Source: Hyphomicrobiales bacterium (GTDB taxonomy: Bacteria; Pseudomonadota; Alphaproteobacteria; Rhizobiales; Beijerinckiaceae). Taken from it: a stretch of DNA of 64,000 nucleotides. Made by a program: the position numbers and the translations under genes. Positions 45,817 through 54,875 of the stretch are shown piece after piece (the stretch's first letter is position 1; every line of letters begins with the position of its first letter). The notes beneath the pieces are model-generated. The model searched no databases. It worked only from the letters and a program-made list of their open reading frames with translations, and had not been told where the DNA came from. The stretch lies in the NCBI GenBank assembly GCA_930633495.1, contig CAKNFJ010000001.1, forward strand, positions 868,001 to 932,000, in the 5' to 3' direction.

Positions 45817-46416
45817 TCAGCGCGCCCAGCGCACGATCTCGATCAGCACCTGCGAGAGCGCGCGGTTGAGCGCCTGGGTCGCGCCCGGCCCATCGACGGA
45901 TCCGGCCGGCACGCGGGCCGAGAACAGGCGGGCGCGCTGGATCTGGCCGGTGCGATCGCCGACGATCCTGGCGGTGATCTCCACGACCGCCATTCCGCTG
46001 GCGGCGTCGATGTTGAAGCTGCGGATATCGGTGTTCAGCTGCACATCGGGCTGGATGCGCTGGCCGGGGGCCGAGACCGAGCCGATCCGGCTGGCGTTCT
46101 CGAAAGTCTGGATCAGGCGTGCCTGGACCAGCGCCGGGATGCGGTCCGCCCATTGCGCCCCGCCGACGAAGGAGAGCGCCCCGCTCGAATCCCGAACGAT
46201 GACCCGGTCGGAATCGAGCGCCTGAACCGTCGTTGGCTCGGCCACCACCATGACGGCGCGGGAGCCGCCGACGCGGCCGAAGCCGCTGGGTGCGGAGAGA
46301 TCGAAAGTCGTCGGCGTCGAGCCGCCGCAGCCGGCGAGCAGGGTGCCGACGGCCAGCACGAGCGCCGCGAGGCGGCTGGCCTTGGTCACCGGAAAGAGCG
46401 GAGCCTCGGTCGTCAT
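45817..46416 (-). CDS. ABC-type transport auxiliary lipoprotein (PqiC/DUF330-like)
   Basis: A 199-residue lipoprotein with lipobox LLAGC (C30). The family pattern shows in STPTTFDLSAP, VMVVAEPTTVQALDSDRVIV and QWADRIPALVQARLIQTFENA. Such outer-membrane-facing partners accompany MCE (MlaD-like) phospholipid transporters. It is the last gene of the minus-strand operon that runs MlaE-like, MlaF-like, MlaD-like, lipoprotein, and starts three bases after the MlaD-like stop codon. Role in lipid transfer is inferred from context. Confidence 0.85.
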   Translation of the reverse strand: MTTEAPLFPVTKASRLAALVLAVGTLLAGCGGSTPTTFDLSAPSGFGRVGGSRAVMVVAEPTTVQALDSDRVIVRDSSGALSFVGGAQWADRIPALVQARLIQTFENASRIGSVSAPGQRIQPDVQLNTDIRSFNIDAASGMAVVEITARIVGDRTGQIQRARLFSARVPAGSVDGPGATQALNRALSQVLIEIVRWAR

Positions 46417-46419
46417 GGG

Positions 46420-47562
46420 CTAGCGTGATCCGTTGTATTGCGGGAGCGGCGCCCTGCCCCCGAAGATGAACTGCTGCGGATTGCGCTCGAAATTCCGCAG
46501 CGTGCGGTTGAGTTCCGTCAGCGTGCGGCGGCCATCGGCGGCAAGCGACTCGACGTCCCGCAGCCCGGGCCCGGTGAAGCGATTGATGCCGGCCGTGATT
46601 TCGGCGGTGCGCTTGTCGAGGTTGTCGGCCAGGGTACGGATCGACTTGGCGGCATCGGCGACTTCCTGGAAGGCGCTGCGCCCATCCGCTCCCGAGCCCG
46701 CATTGAGGAAGTTCTGGGCCGCCTTCAGCACGCCGTCGACCTGATCGGCGGCCCTGTCGAGCTTGGCCGAGATCGAGGCGGCGTCCTTGACCACCTTGGC
46801 GACGTCGGCGCTCGAACCACCGAGCGCGCCGGTGAACTTGTCGACATTCTCGATGATGCCGGCGATCTTCTGCCGGTCCACCGAACGGACGACGCCGGTC
46901 AGTTCCTCGCTCAGCGCCTGCAGCCGCTGCGACAGCGGCTGGATCGTCTCGGCGATGTTGCCGAAGCCGGACATCAGCTTGTCGATGCCGTCGGAGTTCT
47001 TGCCGAGTGCCTCGGAGAAGCGCTCGACATTGCGGACGGTGTTGTTGATCGGGCCGGCATTCTGCTTGATCAGCCCGTCGAGCGAGGTGAGCATGGTGTC
47101 GGCCTTCTGCGCGACGTTGCGCACGGTCTCGATGATGTCCTGCAGCTCGGAGCGCTCGGCGATGATCGTCGGCATCGCCTCGCCGGGCTTGGCGGCCAGG
47201 ACCGGCGCGTCAGGGGCGCCGCCGATCAGCTGCAGGGCGACCACGCCGGCCAGCCCCTGCGCCTCGATGCGGGCGCGGGTGTCGTCGCGCAGCGGCGTCG
47301 TGCTGGCGACCTGGATCACCGCATAGATCCGGCGCGGATCGTCCGGCTGCAATTCGATCGTGGTGACTTCGCCGACGCGCAGGCCGTTGAACAGCACGCT
47401 CGACCCGCGGCCGAGGCCAGTCACCGTGCCGGTGAAGATGACGCGGACGTTCTCCCTGCGCCCCGCCGCGCCGCTGTTGAACCAGTAGACGAAGCCGAAT
47501 GCCGCAGCGAGGACCGCGAGCGTGAAAAGGCCGACAAGTGCATAGTTGGCGCGCGATTCCAT
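46420..47562 (-). CDS. mlaD: MCE-domain protein, MlaD-like periplasmic lipid-binding subunit
   Basis: A 380-residue protein anchored by one N-terminal helix (MESRANYALVGLFTLAVLAAAFGFVYWF). The MCE domain follows, about residues 37-115 (VRVIFTGTVTGLGRGSSVLFNGLRVGEVT...). The remainder is a long helical region (about 140-370), much longer than in E. coli MlaD (183 residues), as is common in MCE proteins that form periplasmic tunnels. It delivers phospholipid between the membranes together with the permease and ATPase genes directly upstream. The symbol is by analogy. Confidence 0.88.
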   Translation of the reverse strand: MESRANYALVGLFTLAVLAAAFGFVYWFNSGAAGRRENVRVIFTGTVTGLGRGSSVLFNGLRVGEVTTIELQPDDPRRIYAVIQVASTTPLRDDTRARIEAQGLAGVVALQLIGGAPDAPVLAAKPGEAMPTIIAERSELQDIIETVRNVAQKADTMLTSLDGLIKQNAGPINNTVRNVERFSEALGKNSDGIDKLMSGFGNIAETIQPLSQRLQALSEELTGVVRSVDRQKIAGIIENVDKFTGALGGSSADVAKVVKDAASISAKLDRAADQVDGVLKAAQNFLNAGSGADGRSAFQEVADAAKSIRTLADNLDKRTAEITAGINRFTGPGLRDVESLAADGRRTLTELNRTLRNFERNPQQFIFGGRAPLPQYNGSR

Positions 47563-47565
47563 ACC

Positions 47566-48393
47566 CTAGCCGCTTCGTTCCCGCTCGCCGGCCGGCAGCC
47601 GGGCCATGGCGCGTTCGCCACCGAAATATGCCTTCAGCCACGGATGGTCCGAAGCGAGCATCGTCGCCAGCGGCCCAACCGCGATCACCTTCTTGTCCGC
47701 CAGCGCGGCGATTCGGTCGCAAGCATGATACAGGCTGTCGAGATCGTGGGTCACCATGAAGACGGTGAGCCCCAAAGTCTCCTTCAGCGTGATGATGAGG
47801 TCGTCGAACTCGGCCGCGCCGATGGGGTCCAGCCCCGAGGTCGGCTCGTCGAGGAAGACGATCTCGGGATCGAGCGCCAATGCGCGGGCGAGCGCCGCGC
47901 GCTTGATCATGCCGCCCGAGAGCTCCGAGGGAACCTTGTCGGCGGCATCGAGCGGCAGGCCGACCAGATCGAGCTTCACCATGGCCAACTCATCCAGCAG
48001 ATCCGGCGAAAGGCGCAGATATTCGCGCATCGGCACCTGGATGTTCTGCTTGACGGTCAGTGCCGAGAACAGCGCGCCCTGCTGGAACATCACGCCGGAG
48101 CGGCGTTCGAGCACGCGGCGCTGCTGCGGGGTCAGCGTGTCGACATTCTCGCCGAAGACCTCGATCGTCCCGCGCGCCTTGCGCACCAGCCCGAGAATGG
48201 TGCGCGTCAGCACGGACTTGCCCTGCCCCGAACCGCCGACGAAACCGAGAATCTCGCCGCGCCGCACGTCGAGATCGAGCCCGTCCATGATGACCTTCTC
48301 GCCGAACGCGACCTTGAGGTTGCGGACGCGGATCACGTTTTCGGGCTCGCCCGCCTGCGGCGCCGGGGCCGCGGATATGTCGGGAGAGGCCAT
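47566..48393 (-). CDS. mlaF: MlaF-like ABC transporter ATP-binding protein
   Basis: A 275-residue ATPase. It has Walker A GGSGQGKSVLTR, signature PSELSGGMIKRAALARALA, Walker B EIVFLDEPTSGLDPIGA and the switch His in VTHDLDSLYH. GGSGQGKS and SELSGGM are characteristic of MlaF/MCE ATPases. The ATG at 48393 lies three bases after the permease stop; a TTG at 48399 overlapping that stop is an alternative. It energises lipid transport by the MlaE-like permease. Confidence 0.9.
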   Translation of the reverse strand: MASPDISAAPAPQAGEPENVIRVRNLKVAFGEKVIMDGLDLDVRRGEILGFVGGSGQGKSVLTRTILGLVRKARGTIEVFGENVDTLTPQQRRVLERRSGVMFQQGALFSALTVKQNIQVPMREYLRLSPDLLDELAMVKLDLVGLPLDAADKVPSELSGGMIKRAALARALALDPEIVFLDEPTSGLDPIGAAEFDDLIITLKETLGLTVFMVTHDLDSLYHACDRIAALADKKVIAVGPLATMLASDHPWLKAYFGGERAMARLPAGERERSG

Positions 48394-48395
48394 CG

Positions 48396-49541
48396 TCAAA
48401 ACTCGATCGATGCGAAGAACATGGCGAAGAGACCGTCGACGACGATCACCATGAAGATCGCCTTCACCACCGAGGCGGTAACCTGCCGGCCGAGCGATTC
48501 CGCCGATCCCTGGACCGCCAGCCCCTCGATCGAGGCGATCAACCCGATCACGAAGGCCATGAACGGCGCCTTGATCAGGCCGACGGCGAAATGCTTCCAG
48601 GTGATGACCGATTGCAGCCGGGCGAGGAAGGTATCCACGCCGATCCCGCCATAGAGCCAGGTGACGAGGCCAGCGCCGACGAGCCCCGCCATCGCCGAGA
48701 TGAAGGTCAGGATCGGCAGCGAGATGATCAGGGCGAGGATGCGCGGCACGACCAGCACCTCGATGGGGTCGAGACCCATCACCCGCAACGCGTCGATCTC
48801 CTCGCGCATCTTCATCGAGCCGATCTCGGCCGTGAAGGCCGAGCCCGAGCGGCCGGCGATCATGATCGAGGTCAGGAGCACCGCGAGCTCGCGCAGGATC
48901 AGGATGCCGGTCAGGTTGACCACGAAGACCGAGGCGCCGAACTGCTGGAGCTGGAAGATGCCCTGCTGCGCGACGATGCAGCCGACCAGGAACGAGATCA
49001 GCATGATGATCGGCGCGCCATTGAAGGCGATCAGCTCGATCTGATTGACCAGCGACGGGCCGCGGAACTTGCGCGGCCCGAGGACGACGCTGGCCGAGCC
49101 GACCACGACCTCGCCGAGGAACATCGCGCCGCCGACCATGTCACGCCCGAAGCGCACCACGCTCTGACCGATGTCGACGAGGATGTCGACCACGCGGAAA
49201 TGGCGCTGCTCCGGCGTCCTGTCCTCGTCATGGACCCTGACCTCGGCGAGCAGGATCGCATGCTCGGGCCTGTCGCTGACGATATCGACGGCAGCGCCGT
49301 CCCGTTCCCGGTGCTGCTTCAGGCGATTGAGGATATAGGCGCCGAGGGTGTCGAGACGGGTAACGTTCGAGAGATCGAGCCGTGCATGCCCCGCTCGCGG
49401 CATACGCTTGGCGATCTCCCCGACGAGCTGCTCGATGCGGGGGGCGCGGTCGGCGCTCCAGGAGCCCGCGAGCGCCACGGCGAGCGTGCCGGCATCATCG
49501 CGGATGCTCGCCTGCGGTTCGGCGGTGTCAACGCTCGCCAT
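48396..49541 (-). CDS. mlaE: MlaE-like permease with N-terminal STAS domain
   Basis: A 381-residue protein in two parts. Residues 1-120 are a STAS-like domain (HARLDLSNVTRLDTLGAYILNRL), which in other Mla systems is a separate protein, MlaB. The rest is an MlaE permease (GPSLVNQIELIAFNGAPIIMLISFLVGCIVAQQG, then ELAVLLTSIMIAGRSGSAFTAEIGSMKMREEIDALRVMGLDPI). The start MASVDTAEPQ at 49541 is preferred; the frame is open 61 codons further but without family features. It is the first gene of the lipid transport operon. Confidence 0.9.
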   Translation of the reverse strand: MASVDTAEPQASIRDDAGTLAVALAGSWSADRAPRIEQLVGEIAKRMPRAGHARLDLSNVTRLDTLGAYILNRLKQHRERDGAAVDIVSDRPEHAILLAEVRVHDEDRTPEQRHFRVVDILVDIGQSVVRFGRDMVGGAMFLGEVVVGSASVVLGPRKFRGPSLVNQIELIAFNGAPIIMLISFLVGCIVAQQGIFQLQQFGASVFVVNLTGILILRELAVLLTSIMIAGRSGSAFTAEIGSMKMREEIDALRVMGLDPIEVLVVPRILALIISLPILTFISAMAGLVGAGLVTWLYGGIGVDTFLARLQSVITWKHFAVGLIKAPFMAFVIGLIASIEGLAVQGSAESLGRQVTASVVKAIFMVIVVDGLFAMFFASIEF

Positions 49542-49832
49542 GTCGCTGTGACGTCCCTCACCCTGCCCAGGACAGCCTCGCGGCTGCGCAACACCGGTCC
49601 ATCGCGCCGAAATCCCCCCGATTCCCTGTATTGCCGCCATGGGCACACTTGGCAAGCACGCGGCGCTACCGAGCGCGATTCGATGACAAAATGGGCAGTA
49701 ATCGCGGCAGCCGCAGCAAAACACCCACCCGGCCAGGGCCCTAGCGATTCCTTAAGGAATGGTAGCGCAGCCTCCGGACAGGACTCTCTCGACCGCCACT
49801 GATTCGGCCGGTCCATCAAAGGCAGAATGGTC

Positions 49833-50696
49833 ATGGGCGATCCCCGCTCGCTGACACCGCTGAGCCAGGCCGACTACGAGGCGATCGAAGCCGCGGTCAT
49901 GGAAACCGCGCGCGGCCGCTGGTTCATGACCGAATATGCCAAGCGCAACCGTCAGGCCGACACTCTGCAACTCCTCGGCGCGATCGAGCGGATCGAACGG
50001 GTCGTCGGGCTCGGCGTGCAGGAGACCAGCCGGGAGGCAAACCTGATCGAGGCGGCCGCCTTGATCGGCGACCTGCGCAACGACCTCGAGCGCTTCAGCG
50101 GCAAGGCCGAGAGCCGGTCATCCGGGCTCGCCGTCCAGATCGAAAAGGCGGCCGGCACCGTCCTCGCCGCAACCGAGAGCATTCAGGAAGCCGCCTGGGG
50201 GCTGCGCGAAGCCGGCGCCGACGACGCCCTCTGCAACAAGCTCGACCGGCACGCGGCCGAGATTTCGGCCACCATCGGCACCGTCGACGGGCTGGTCCAG
50301 CGCATCGACAAGATCGCCGACACGATCGCGATGCTGGATTCGAGCCTGCGCGCCTTCGGCGAGGTCTCTCGCGAACCGAGCACCAGTTTCGAGATCATGG
50401 CCGCCGCGGCGGAGAAGAGCATGGCGGAGGCTCAGTCCTTGCCGGCCATGCGCCGCAGCCTGAGCGATGCCGGCTTCGCCGCGCCGGAAGAGCCGCCGGC
50501 GCCCTATCAGCTCAACGACGAGGCTGTTCCCGAGACGCGCCTGGGAACCGTGCATCTCCTCGACGACGATCTGACCTTCGAGGACCCGGCCGCCACGGCG
50601 CCGGAGCCGCAGCGCGTCGCAGCCGGCTATTCGGAGGCCGGCTTACGCGAGATCGACGCCCTCCAGGCCGACCGCAAACTCGCCTATTTCGTCTGA
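49833..50696 (+). CDS. Uncharacterised protein with N-terminal ARGRWF motif
   Basis: A protein of about 287 residues. The N terminus carries AVMETARGRWFMTEYAKRNRQADTLQLLGAIERIE, a motif I recall from uncharacterised Hyphomicrobiales proteins. Residues 50-190 are mostly helical and may form a coiled coil (DLRNDLERFSGKAESR, QRIDKIADTIAMLDSSL). The C-terminal third is acidic and Pro-rich and ends ADRKLAYFV. No signal peptide or membrane segment is visible. AAGGCAG about seven bases upstream supports the ATG at 49833 over the one at 49827. It is divergent from the lipid transport operon. I do not assign a function. Confidence 0.7.
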   Translation: MGDPRSLTPLSQADYEAIEAAVMETARGRWFMTEYAKRNRQADTLQLLGAIERIERVVGLGVQETSREANLIEAAALIGDLRNDLERFSGKAESRSSGLAVQIEKAAGTVLAATESIQEAAWGLREAGADDALCNKLDRHAAEISATIGTVDGLVQRIDKIADTIAMLDSSLRAFGEVSREPSTSFEIMAAAAEKSMAEAQSLPAMRRSLSDAGFAAPEEPPAPYQLNDEAVPETRLGTVHLLDDDLTFEDPAATAPEPQRVAAGYSEAGLREIDALQADRKLAYFV

Positions 50697-50741
50697 CGTC
50701 GTCCGGCCAGGCTTGATGCCGCGCCGTGCACGGCGAACGGC

Positions 50742-51617
50742 TCAGTTCTCGCGCCGGATCGCGCTCTCGTGCCAGCGATGCAGCAGCAGATACGAGATCA
50801 GGCTCGTCGCCAGGAAGATCGCGACGCCCGACAGCGAGATCATCACCAGCGCCGCGAAGACGCGCGGGATCTTGAGCTGGTAGCCCGCCTCCAGGATGCG
50901 ATAGGCGAGGCCCGAGGCGCTGCCGCCCGTCCCCGCGACGAATTCGGCCACCACCGCGCCGATCAGCGCGAGGCCGCCGGAAATCTTCAGCCCGGCCAGG
51001 AAATAGGGCAGCGCCGCAGGCAGCTTGAGATAGCGCATCGTCTGCCAGCGCGAGGCGCCGTAGAGCTCGAACAGGTTGACGAGGTTGTGGTCCGCCGAAT
51101 TCAGCCCAAGGATGGTGTTGGACAGGATCGGGAAGAAGGCGACGATCCAGGCGCAGATCAGCAGCGACAGGTCGATGTCGTTTGCCCAGATGATGATCAG
51201 CGGGGCGATGGCGACGACCGGCGTGACCTGCAGGATGACAGCGTAAGGCAGCAGCGCCATCTCCAGCCATTTCGACTGGCTGAACAGCACCGCGAGCGTC
51301 ACGCCGACCACGACCGCGGCGGCGAGCGCCATGAAGGTGATCTTCAGCGTGATCCAGAGCGAGCCCGAAAGCGTGCCCCAATCGGCCACCAGCGTCTGCC
51401 CGATCAGGATCGGCCCCGGCAGGACATAGGACGGAACCTCGTTCCAGCGAACCGCGAACTCCCAGAGCGCCAGCACGACCACGCCGATCGCGACGGGAGC
51501 GACGATGCGCGGCCAGATGCTGGCCGGCAGGCCGAGAATCCGCGCTTCGGCACCGGCAACCGGCAGCGCCTGCGCGTCAGTGCCGTCGGAGGCGCGCATG
51601 TCGAGAGGAGCGCTCAT
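50742..51617 (-). CDS. NMT1/SsuA-type ABC transporter permease (SsuC/TauC-like)
   Basis: A 291-residue permease with about six membrane segments. The loop ELYGASRWQTMRYLKLPAALPYFLAGLKIS is the EAA motif of the nitrate/taurine/sulfonate/pyrimidine permease class. The ATG at 51617 overlaps the ATPase gene stop (ATGA); the open frame upstream is a shadow of the ATPase gene. It is the last gene of the operon receptor-ATPase-permease. The substrate cannot be told from the permease. Confidence 0.88.
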   Translation of the reverse strand: MSAPLDMRASDGTDAQALPVAGAEARILGLPASIWPRIVAPVAIGVVVLALWEFAVRWNEVPSYVLPGPILIGQTLVADWGTLSGSLWITLKITFMALAAAVVVGVTLAVLFSQSKWLEMALLPYAVILQVTPVVAIAPLIIIWANDIDLSLLICAWIVAFFPILSNTILGLNSADHNLVNLFELYGASRWQTMRYLKLPAALPYFLAGLKISGGLALIGAVVAEFVAGTGGSASGLAYRILEAGYQLKIPRVFAALVMISLSGVAIFLATSLISYLLLHRWHESAIRREN

Positions 51618-52435
51618 CGGCCGATCGCTTCCTTGAGCTTGGTGGAGGCGACGCGGCAGAGATGGGCGTATTCGCCGGAAGTCCGGAACAGTTCGTCGCG
51701 GGGATAGTCGGCCTCGACCGACAGGTCGGCCATGACGCGGCCGGGCCGGGCCGCCATCACCACGATCCGCTGCGAGAGATAGACCGACTCGAACACCGAA
51801 TGGGTGACGAAGACCGCCGTGAAGCGCTCGCGCCACCACAGCTCCAGCAAATCGTCGTTGAGGCGGTGACGGGTGATCTCGTCGAGCGCGGCGAAGGGCT
51901 CGTCCATCAGCAGGATCTTGGGGCGCATCACCAGCGCGCGGGCGATCGAGACGCGCATCTTCATGCCGCCCGAGAGCTCGCGCGGATAGGATTTCTCGAA
52001 GCCCTTGAGGCCGACCAGCGCCAGCATCTCGGCCGCGCGGGCCTCGGCTTCCGCCCGCGGCACGCCTCTCAGCTTCAGCGGCAGCATGACGTTGGCGAGC
52101 GCGTTCGCCCAGGGCATCAGCGTCGGGTCCTGGAAGACGAAGCCGAGATCGCGCGCGCCATGGCCGGTGCTGCCCTGCGCCGCGCCGGTTTCGCCGGGCC
52201 AGGTGATCGTGCCGGAGCTCGGCGCGCCGAGGCCCGCGATCATCCGCAGCAAGGTCGATTTTCCGCAGCCGGAGGGGCCGAGCAGGCTGATGAACTGCCC
52301 TGCCCCCAGTTCGAGGTCGACATCGCGAACCGCAAGCGTGCCGTTGGCGAAGCGCTTCGAGACGTGCCGGACCGCCACCAGCGGGGTGCCGGCACTCTCG
52401 TTGCCCGGGGGTGTGCTTAGATAGGCCGTGTCCAA
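51614..52435 (-). CDS. NMT1/SsuA-type ABC transporter ATP-binding protein
   Basis: A 273-residue ATPase with Walker A GPSGCGKSTLLRM, signature ELSGGMKMRVSIARALV, Walker B ILLMDEPFAALDEITR and the switch His in VFVTHSVFESVYLS. This matches the SsuB/TauB/ThiZ class. The start is a TTG (52435); no ATG precedes the P-loop in this frame, so a non-ATG start is needed. It couples to the permease by overlap. A bipartite REP element (52465-52567) separates it from the receptor gene. Confidence 0.86.
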   Translation of the reverse strand: MDTAYLSTPPGNESAGTPLVAVRHVSKRFANGTLAVRDVDLELGAGQFISLLGPSGCGKSTLLRMIAGLGAPSSGTITWPGETGAAQGSTGHGARDLGFVFQDPTLMPWANALANVMLPLKLRGVPRAEAEARAAEMLALVGLKGFEKSYPRELSGGMKMRVSIARALVMRPKILLMDEPFAALDEITRHRLNDDLLELWWRERFTAVFVTHSVFESVYLSQRIVVMAARPGRVMADLSVEADYPRDELFRTSGEYAHLCRVASTKLKEAIGR

Positions 52436-52464
52436 AGCCTGATGATCCGATCTACGAAATGCCG

Positions 52465-52567
52465 TTATTCTCGGGCGAAGCGAAGCGCAGACCCGAGAAT
52501 CTCAGGCCGAAAGGAGCGCCCGAGCCTTTTCCTGCATGAGATGCTCGGGTCAAGCCCGAGCATGACG
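52465..52567. repeat. Bipartite REP-like palindromic element, copy 2
   Basis: It has the same pair of hairpins as at 8487-8578: ATTCTCGGG (52467-52475) with CCCGAGAAT (52492-52500), then ATGCTCGGG (52541-52549) with CCCGAGCAT (52555-52563). The spacer between hairpins is longer than in copy 1. It sits between the receptor and ATPase genes of one operon. Confidence 0.87.
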
Positions 52568-52574
52568 CTGCTTC

Positions 52575-53606
52575 TCAACCCTTGCCGATGCCCTTGTTCA
52601 CGAAGTCGAGGCTGTAGGCCTTCTTGAAGTCGACTCCCGCCGGGATCACGCCGGCATCGGTCATCGTCTTGGCGAAGCTCGCCCAGCGCGCATCGGTCAT
52701 CGCGCCGATGCCAAGCTTCAGCGCATCGCCGGACAGCACGATGCCGCGATCGTTCATCACCTTGAGGGCGTAATCGATCTTTTCCTGATCCATGTCCGGA
52801 TTGTCCTTCAGGATCCGGGCATTGGCGGCAGCGATATTCGGCCCGCCCTTCATGTATTCGGCCCAGCCTTCCAGCGTCGCATCGACGAAGCGCTGCACCA
52901 GCTCCTTCTTCTCCTGAACCATCTTCCGGGAGATCGTGATGGTGGTGTTGTAGTTCTCGAAGCCGGCATCGGCGAGGAGATGCACCACCGGCTCGACGCC
53001 CGCCTTGCGGATGACGAAGGGCTCGGAGGACAGGAAGCCCTGCTGCGAGACCGTCTTGTCGGCCAGGAACGGCGCCATGTTGAAGGTGTAGGGCCGGATC
53101 TGCTCGTCGCGGAAGCCGAATTTCAGCTTCAGGAACGGCCAGAAGCCGACACGGGCCTGCGCCGCGATCAGGATCGGCTTGCCCTTGAGGTCGGCGAGCG
53201 TGTCGTTGCCCTGGCCAGGATGCGAGATCAGGACCTGCGGATCCTTCTGGAAGATCGAGGCGATGCACAGGAACGGCAGGTTCTCCTGCGCGAAGCTCAG
53301 CGCCTCCAGCGAATTGCCCATGATCATGTCGACGCGGCCGCCGAGCAGGAGCTGCGTCGGATTCTGCTGCGGGCCGCCGGGACGGATCTCCACGTCGAGG
53401 CCGTATTTCTTGTAGATGCCGTTGGCCGCGGCGAGATAGAAGCCGCCATGTTCGGTCTGGGCGCGCCAGTTGGTCTGGTAGCTGACCTTGTCGAGCGTCT
53501 GCGCGTTGACGCGCGCGCCCGGCACCGGGATCAGCAGAGAGGCGGTGGAGCCGCCGATCAGCCCGAGCGCGGCGCGCCGGTTCACGCGATATTTCATCGT
53601 CGTCAT
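52575..53606 (-). CDS. NMT1/THI5-like ABC transporter substrate-binding protein
   Basis: A 343-residue receptor. The leader MTTMKYRVNRRAALGLIGGSTASLL looks like a Tat or Sec signal, with cleavage near VNAQ. The family core is VSYQTNWRAQTEHGGFYLAAANGIYKKYGLDVEI, followed by GGRVDMIMGNS. The class includes receptors for taurine, sulfonates, pyrimidine precursors and riboflavin; no diagnostic thiamine-precursor Cys motif is visible. GGGGAG eight bases upstream of the ATG at 53606 sets the start. It is divergent from a creatininase-family gene across 148 bp, hinting at an amide or N-containing ligand (inference). Confidence 0.86.
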   Translation of the reverse strand: MTTMKYRVNRRAALGLIGGSTASLLIPVPGARVNAQTLDKVSYQTNWRAQTEHGGFYLAAANGIYKKYGLDVEIRPGGPQQNPTQLLLGGRVDMIMGNSLEALSFAQENLPFLCIASIFQKDPQVLISHPGQGNDTLADLKGKPILIAAQARVGFWPFLKLKFGFRDEQIRPYTFNMAPFLADKTVSQQGFLSSEPFVIRKAGVEPVVHLLADAGFENYNTTITISRKMVQEKKELVQRFVDATLEGWAEYMKGGPNIAAANARILKDNPDMDQEKIDYALKVMNDRGIVLSGDALKLGIGAMTDARWASFAKTMTDAGVIPAGVDFKKAYSLDFVNKGIGKG

Positions 53607-53754
53607 CTCGCTATCTCCCCTCACGCCTGCCGCGGGCCGGCCTCTGGCCCGTCTCCTTATCCCATGCGATAGGACGGCGGGACAATGCAACGCCGTGCCG
53701 CCGGGTTTCTGCACAGAAACAAGGCAAGCGCACCGGCTCCTGACAGGCCTGATC

Positions 53755-54555
53755 ATGACCGCACGTTTCTGGGGCGACCTGAAGAGTTCCGATTTCGCCG
53801 CGCTTCCGCCCGAGCGCACCGTGGCGGTGCTGCCGCTGGCGGCGATCGAGCAGCATGGCCCACATCTGCCGGTCTCGGTCGATACGACCGTGATGAACGC
53901 CATGCTGGCCGAGGCGATGCCACTGGTGCCGGCCGATCTCGACGTGCTCGTGCTGCCGACGCAGGCGGTCTGCAAGTCGAACGAACACCTGCATTCGCCG
54001 GGCACGCTGACGATCGGCTGGGAAAGCGCGATCCGCTCCTGGATCGAGATCGGTGAGAGCGTGAAGCGCGCCGGCTTCCGCAAGCTGGTGCTGATCACCT
54101 CGCATGGCGGCAATGTCGACCCGATGAAGATCGTCGCGCGCGAGCTGCGCGTCGGCCACGGCATGCTCGCCGTCTGCACGGCCTGGATGTCCTTCGGCCT
54201 GCCGGACGGCCTGTTCGACGAGCTCGACATCCGCCACGGCATCCATGGCGGCGATGTCGAGACCTCGCTGATGCTGCACTTCCGGCCCGACCTCGTCGAC
54301 ATGGGCAAGGCCGGGCATTTCAAGCCGCATACCGTGACGATGGCCGAGGAGGGCTATACCCATCTGCGCCCCACCGGCCCGCATGCCTTCGCCTGGATGG
54401 CGCAGGACGTGAATCGCGCCGGCGCGGTCGGCGATGCCAGCCTCGCGACGGCGGCGAAGGGCAAGGCCACCGCCGCGCTGCAGGCGAAGGGCTTCGTCCA
54501 GCTGATGGCCGATGTCGCGCGGATGCCGCTCGATACGCTCTATCGGGCGGATTGA
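53755..54555 (+). CDS. Creatininase family amidohydrolase
   Basis: A 266-residue metal-dependent amidohydrolase. Metal ligands are readable: E32 and H34 (IEQHGPHLP), D43 (SVDTTV), His in CKSNEHLHSPGT, the TSHGGN motif and Glu in IHGGDVETSLM. The family includes creatinine amidohydrolase, MftE-like peptidases and cyclic-amide hydrolases, so the substrate is not fixed. It is divergent from an NMT1-type ABC receptor and upstream of a metallo-hydrolase, which suggests hydrolysis of the imported compound. There is no signal peptide, so it is cytoplasmic. Confidence 0.87.
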   Translation: MTARFWGDLKSSDFAALPPERTVAVLPLAAIEQHGPHLPVSVDTTVMNAMLAEAMPLVPADLDVLVLPTQAVCKSNEHLHSPGTLTIGWESAIRSWIEIGESVKRAGFRKLVLITSHGGNVDPMKIVARELRVGHGMLAVCTAWMSFGLPDGLFDELDIRHGIHGGDVETSLMLHFRPDLVDMGKAGHFKPHTVTMAEEGYTHLRPTGPHAFAWMAQDVNRAGAVGDASLATAAKGKATAALQAKGFVQLMADVARMPLDTLYRAD

Positions 54556-54875
54556 AGGCCCCGTGCCCTTTCAGGAAACGCTGTCATTCCGGGCAAGCGA
54601 AGCGCAGACCCGGAAGCCATCGTAGAGCAACGCCCTTCGATGGATTCCGGATCGGCGCCGCTTTGCGGCTTGTCCGGAATGACGGCGCGTTTTTGTGAGA
54701 AGTGACGGCTCCCTCCGGAAACCTCATTCGGGATCGTGAATGCGCGGAACCCGGCCTGAAGCCAGCTCGTGCCGGCCCGATACCTCACGCGAACGTGGAA
54801 AGAGCTTCACAAATCCGAACTGGTCTCCCCGTGGCGTGATGCGGAACAATGCCCGTCCCGAGACGAGGACCGGAT
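54556..54875. other. 320-bp intergenic region before the metallo-hydrolase gene
   Basis: The first third is a REP-type inverted repeat with CTGTCATTCCGG near 54581 and its complement CCGGAATGAC ending at 54683, the same end sequence as the element at 32019-32156. The remaining 190 bp shows no supportable gene or RNA. A promoter for the metallo-hydrolase is likely here but I could not place it. Confidence 0.65.

Noticed and set aside
45281..46225. Plus-strand open frame of 314 codons across the DnaB-like and lipoprotein genes
   Set aside because: It runs opposite two genes with clear motifs (Walker A/B, lipobox) and crosses their intergenic region; no recognisable domain.
54686..54875. tRNA or small RNA gene upstream of the metallo-hydrolase
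   Set aside because: No cloverleaf arms, CCA end or strong terminator hairpin could be found.
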